From Latrodectus hesperus (Eukaryota > Arthropoda > Arachnida > Araneae > Theridiidae), in assembly GCA_037975125.1 (NCBI GenBank), contig CM075856.1, positions 4,486,949 through 4,550,948 on the forward strand: a stretch of 64,000 bases of DNA, written 5' to 3'. Shown here in pieces: positions 59,350 through 64,000 of the stretch. Positions within the stretch are counted from its first letter, which is position 1, and each line of letters starts with the position of its first letter. The position numbers were made by a program, and so were the translations under genes. Under the pieces are notes generated by a model. It ran no database searches. It was given only the letters and a program-made list of their open reading frames with translations, and was not told the DNA's origin.

Positions 59350-60640
59350 TCGATCCTTGACAAGCATGCGCAGAGTTGGGTTTCAACAAACAGGTATATA
59401 AAAACTTCATTTGATCAACTAACCTAACCTTACTTGCATTTATTGTGAGTACACGCATAGTTTATTGATTTGAAAAGGTGTCACCAAGTATGGGTAGGAA
59501 GAAACCTTTATCCGATTTTGGAAAAGGACAAATTTTTAACCAAGCAGGATTTTCTTCACGGAATATATCAAGACATATTGAGAGTTCACTACACGTGGTC
59601 AATAATTTTCTCCATCTTGGATCCAAATATGGGACAAAGAAATCCACTGGAAGACATCGAAAGCTAACAAAGCGACGAGAAAGGTTAGTTGTAAAAAAGT
59701 TAGAAGTTTGTGAAAGATTGAACAGACTGTCTCGAGACCCCACCATCAAAGTTAACAAGTCAACTTTATCCAGAATAACTCGGCGGAATGAGCATGTTGA
59801 GTACACGAAAATGAAAACGCAACCGAGGCTTACAGATCTTCACAAACGAAAAAGGATACAATGGGCTAAAGAACACGTGACTTGGAAAGAATAGTGGACT
59901 CAAGTAGCGTTCAGCGGCGAAAAAAAATTCAATCTAGATGGTCCTGACACATGGGCATTCTGTTGGAGGGATCTCCGAAATGAGCCACACATTTTTCCTA
60001 AGAGACAGTGTGGGGGAGGATAGTTAATGGTATAGGCTGGATTTAGCAATGCTGGGCTGACTAATATTGCCTTCCCTACTGGTCGAATGAGAGCAATAGA
60101 CTATCAAGACTTGTTGGAAGAAAATTTGTTGCCTTTTGGAGAAGAAATTGGAGGCCCATTTTGGAAGTTCCAACAGGACAATGTTCATTACAAGATGATT
60201 TTGCAACATTCATGTTGCAAAATCGTCTGGAGACCTGGGTTCTTCGTCAGTCGCCAGATTGAGTTGCTTCCCTGGCTAGTTCCCTCTCCAGATCTTTCAC
60301 CGACAGAAAGCATGTGCCCCATGGTTGTTCTGCGATTGAACCAGATTTCATCCCCAGATGCCACACTAGATCAACTTTGGCAACGTATGTAAGCTTCTTG
60401 ATATGCTGTACCCCAAGAACACATCCTAAGTCTCTTTAGTCAATGATGAGGAGGCGTATGCCAGCGGAGATCTCCAACAATGTTGGCTACTCTAACTACT
60501 GATTTTAGCAGGAACCACACTTCACAGAAATTTATTAACTTAATCATTTGATACTTGGTCCGCATGTTATCTACAAAATAAATTTTTTTGTGATGTCTCT
60601 TGTCTTTCTTGGTGTTGCAATTTGGGTGGCCATCAGCGTA
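59350..60640 (+). mobile_element. Decayed Tc1-like transposon
   Basis: Contains the gene below plus flanks. A TATA-like tatataaaa at about 59394-59402 lies upstream of the start codon. I could not pair terminal inverted repeats with confidence, so the limits are approximate. Confidence 0.65.
59490..60392 (+). pseudogene. Tc1-like transposase (inactive)
   Basis: Begins at ATG 59490 with GRKKPLSDFGKGQIFNQAG, the first helix-turn-helix of a Tc1-type DNA-binding domain, and a second HTH around SRITRRNEHVEY. The catalytic part starts near 59895 after a stop: WTQVAFSGEKKFNLDGPDTW, where the first catalytic residue, usually FSDEKKF, is Gly. The second acidic motif is KFQQDN (about 60168-60185), and the third region reads PSPDLSPTES. 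Stops and frameshifts interrupt it in several places, one of them beside a short inverted repeat at 60193-60228. The missing Asp alone would abolish cut-and-paste activity. Confidence 0.85.
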
Positions 60641-62331
60641 AAATAATATAGTTAAGAATTTCTCGACAAATAATAATTTAGTGAATTCTTGACTCGTACT
60701 TCACTACAAGTAAATAATCGTTATTAGTTTTGAAAAAACTCTATATCTACGTTTAATTTGAGAGGCCATGTATCTAAGTAGATATTTTTTTGGATAATTT
60801 ACCTATAAAAGTAATTGTTGTAGTTTAGCAAGCTATTACTTTTAAGCCTGTATTTTAATATTAGGCATATTTTCTTAAAATTGGCACTCTTATACATCAA
60901 AAAGATTCTTTATAGAAGATACCAAAAAATAACTGATCAAAATATTTCATTTAGTATATGCACGAGAGAAATACTTATTAATATTTTATGAAGCAACAGT
61001 ATTTCACAATTCAATTCAAAATGATAAAATAGGCGTTTTTGTCATATCTATTGTAAGGATTCTCTAAGGATTGTGTTTTCAGTGCCTTTGAATGCATTTC
61101 TAGCATTAAATATCAAATAAAACATTTGTTTTCTTAAATTTGTTCAAACACATACGCACATACTTTAATTTAAAAATTTATTTTCGGATTATATTTTTAT
61201 AACCACTTCTATATGTATGACATGTTGATTTGGAAAATATTACATTCTTTAGAAATACATTTATTTATTTCATAAATTTACTTTAATTTGTAAAATATTA
61301 GATTTTTTATGTGCAATTAATATTGAATTTTTGTAAAGCCTTCTTGAATAATAGTCTTAAGCTTAGCAAAGATGTTTTATTATTAATAAAGTGAAGTTAT
61401 AAGATATCTCATATGAAATCAAGTAATGTACCATTCTCGCTAAATAACGTATCTAAAATCAACTATAATCTATGAGAAAAGCCCAGTTTCTTAGTGCATT
61501 TTCAGTAACAATTTAAAATCCTCTATTTTATTTGCCTAGTTTCTGACAGTAAAAGTTACAGAAATTGTATTTCAGAAACCCTTAAAATTAGCAAGTTTAA
61601 CACTACACATAGCCTCAGAGGTGATGTGGAACATAACAATGCAAAATATTTTTTTATTCTAACTGCAATATTCTTCAAATTATTCCATGCAAAGCGTTTG
61701 CAATACCACACAAACTTTAATGAAAGTTATAGTTGTACCATTCCTAAGAACGAACTATAATTTATAAAACTCTACCTCTGTAACTCTACTTATTTTCCCG
61801 AGATTAAATTTTAAAATAAAAATATGTGTTGAATAATGACCAATATCCTTTTATCTACCAACAAAATAAAAAGCGGATGATGACATAAATTTTAAAATGA
61901 TATTACATACCAAACGCTATAAAAATTATAGTACAAATCCCCTGAAAGTTCAAAAGGTAAATATTTGTTCTTCATGTCTGAAATTGGTCTGAAAGAGTAT
62001 CATTACAAAATCATGCTGCACTTTGCTTATTTATTTAGGAAAGTATTTTACAAAAAATCAATTGTTGGCAATTTCCGGGCAATTACAGGTAGTTTACAAT
62101 GAATGAAAGGATTTACGAGATGTACGGGCAGTTTAAAATACATTAAAATATTTCGAGTTAGCTCCAATTGTCTTTATTTAGCCAATGAAGCACTTGTTAA
62201 GTTCAATTATTTTTTTAAAAACTAATAATTTTAGCAATACGAAAGAAAGTACATGGCTTCTATTGCAAAATTCCTCTTTGATTAGTCTAAACCATAACAC
62301 ATCAATTATAAAATAAGGAAAACTGTCAAAT
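60641..62331. other. AT-rich DNA, nothing recognised
   Basis: No coding or element signal seen. Confidence 0.5.
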
Positions 62332-62333
62332 TA

Positions 62334-63532
62334 CACTGATGTGCCACTGAATTAGGGATACCTATTTAATAACGAGTTGGGTCTCCTCTAGCCTTGATAA
62401 CGGTTGCCACACGACGAGGCATAGATTCAACAAGTTTTTGGAAACGTTCCACGGGAATGGCTTGCCAAACATCTACAAAAATTTCCATAATTCTGTAAGG
62501 TTCATTGGTGCTGTGTACTCGCCTTTCACGCCTTGTTCCAAAATATCCCAAATATGCTCAATAGGATTTAAGTCTGAGCTTCTAGGTGGCCAATTTATGA
62601 CAGAAATTTTAGAGGAATTCTCATCCAACCAACCAGTGGCCAACCGGGACTTGTGAGAGGTCCATTTGTCTTGTTGGAAAACTCAATTACCATGCGGGTA
62701 ACAGAGCAGCATAAGCGGATGGAAGTGATCACCCAGCAATTCTACGTACCGAATTGCTTAAAGGAGGTTGGTACACGGACCCAAGATCCCAAACAGTGCC
62801 ACGAAAAAACATCCCACTCCATTATTGAGCCACCATGTCCTTGTACAGTTCCAACCTGACAGGCAGGATCCATGGCTTCGTGTGCTTGACGCCATATTCT
62901 CAGTCTCTCGTCGGCGTTAAGTAATCGGAATCGTGACTCATCACTCCATGCTACTCGTTTCCAGTTCTCTATACTCCAGTCTCTGTGCTCTCTTGCCCAG
63001 GCAACACGTGGGGGCAAATAGCGAGCATTGAGCAATGGTACTTTCGTAGGTAGACAGCTCCAGAAAGCCATACGGTGAAACGAGCGTTGCACAGTCCGTT
63101 TACTGATTGTACGAGTGGTACCGTCATTCAACTGAGTTGTAATTTGAGCCAATGTTTGGCTTTGCTGGCTCCGTACAAGACTCCTGAGCCGTCTCTCACC
63201 ACGCACTGTCAAGGCTAATTGTCCTTTACCCGGACGCTAGTTTTTTCCCACCATCCATATATTCTTGGTATACCCTTGACATTGTGGACCTTGAAAATCC
63301 TAGTTGCAAATTGAATGGATCATGCGTCGTGCACCTACGATTTGTCCGCGATCGAAAGCTTCTAAATCGGGCAGTTTTTATCCATACTGGCAGTTTCAAC
63401 AACTAAATCAGAACAGCCACAATACGCGCTATATATGTAGTTACTACAGCACTCTCACTTGCGCTTAAATGATGTGCAGCACTACACAATTTGCATAGCC
63501 CTTGCTATCCCTTATTCAGTGGCACTTCAGAG
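62334..63532 (-). mobile_element. Tc1-like transposon, full length but decayed
   Basis: TA flanks at 62332-62333 and 63533-63534. The terminal inverted repeats, about 27 bp with a few mismatches, read cactgatgtgccactgaatt on the left, with the right end attcagtggcacttcagag as complement. The length of about 1.2 kb is close to that of autonomous Tc1-type elements. Confidence 0.88.
62366..63400 (-). pseudogene. Tc1-like transposase (frameshifted)
   Basis: Minus strand. N-terminal sequence above 63212 is broken by stops. The frame at 62742-63212 has the second HTH (SKRTVQRSFHRM), then AWAREHRDWSIENWKRVAWS and SDESRFRLLNADERLRIWRQ with the first catalytic Asp, then GHGGSIMEWDVFSWHCLGSW. After a frameshift near 62750 another frame carries FQQDKWTSHKSRLATGWLDE with the second Asp, and PRSSDLNPIEHIWDILEQGV with the terminal Glu of DD34E. 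The last frame, 62366-62551, ends VESMPRRVATVIKARGDPTRY-like. All three catalytic residues survive in pieces, so decay is by indels. Confidence 0.88.
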
Positions 63533-63812
63533 TATTTAATACTAATTATTATAGTTGAATGCTTCTCGATAAATAGAGTTCGTACATTTTGATTAGTTGG
63601 AATTCAATCCTCAAAATGCATTTTTAGTTCAAGATTTTAAAACATAAAATTTATTTGTTATGACATACAATAGCTTTTGGATATTTCCACAGATGCAAAA
63701 TACATTTTCTCAAAAGAATAACTACTACTTGAAAATATATTACCTTAAAATAAATGTTTCCATGTACAATCATAATGCCGTATACGTTAAACATTGTTAA
63801 TACCTTTTTTAA

Positions 63813-63920
<108 letters not shown>

Positions 63921-64000
63921 CCCTTCAAATAATATAAAAACCTTAATAAAATTAAGAATCCTTCTTTAATATGGTGTTGAACTATGTTTACCACGTACTA

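Noticed and set aside
59462..59806. 114-codon minus-strand frame
   Set aside because: Antisense of the Tc1-like transposase N-terminus.

Overview
The window looks like arthropod nuclear DNA, most likely from a spider (araneomorph). It is very A+T-rich and carries long (TA)n arrays. Its transposable elements are of arachnid-type families: RNase H-bearing APE-type LINEs, Tc1 and mariner elements, and tRNA-headed SINEs with (AAC)n tails. The species is an inference from style, not proven. I found no convincing host protein-coding gene, rRNA or functional tRNA in the 64 kb. Every recognisable protein belongs to a mobile element, and nearly all are broken. The window is best read as intergenic or deep intronic DNA shaped by repeated insertion.

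Layout. 1-4.3 kb: AT-rich DNA, (TA)n arrays and a SINE nested inside another SINE, both with perfect target-site duplications (TSDs). 4.35-6.4 kb: a deleted Tc1/mariner-type element with long inverted repeats, then a 5'-truncated LINE tail and a SINE. 10.5-15.9 kb: a SINE, a second LINE tail, a SINE whose head resembles 5S rRNA, an internally deleted mariner and another SINE. 17.6-26.6 kb: a degenerate Ty3/Gypsy element on the minus strand, split by an apparently full-length 5.7 kb LINE (ORF1 with zinc knuckles; ORF2 with endonuclease, RT and RNase H) flanked by a 14-bp TSD. 27-36 kb: AT-rich DNA with a degenerate SINE, a 163-bp tandem duplication, a short GC-ended MITE and a second copy of the Tc1/mariner-type element. 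37.8-41.7 kb: a second, 5'-truncated minus-strand LINE. 42.5-51.4 kb: LINE tails, SINEs and minisatellites. 53-58 kb: (TA)n and (GT)n arrays and a SINE. 59.3-63.5 kb: two decayed Tc1-like transposons.

How the parts relate. SINEs with different Pol III heads (several tRNA-like, one 5S-like) share body and 3' domains and end in AAC repeats. One SINE 3' terminus is also shared with a LINE tail, which suggests head-swapping SINEs parasitising a common LINE. A second theme is short perfect inverted (foldback) duplications sitting where TE reading frames break, as expected from template switching or possibly assembly error. No CRISPR array, operon or other prokaryotic system is present.
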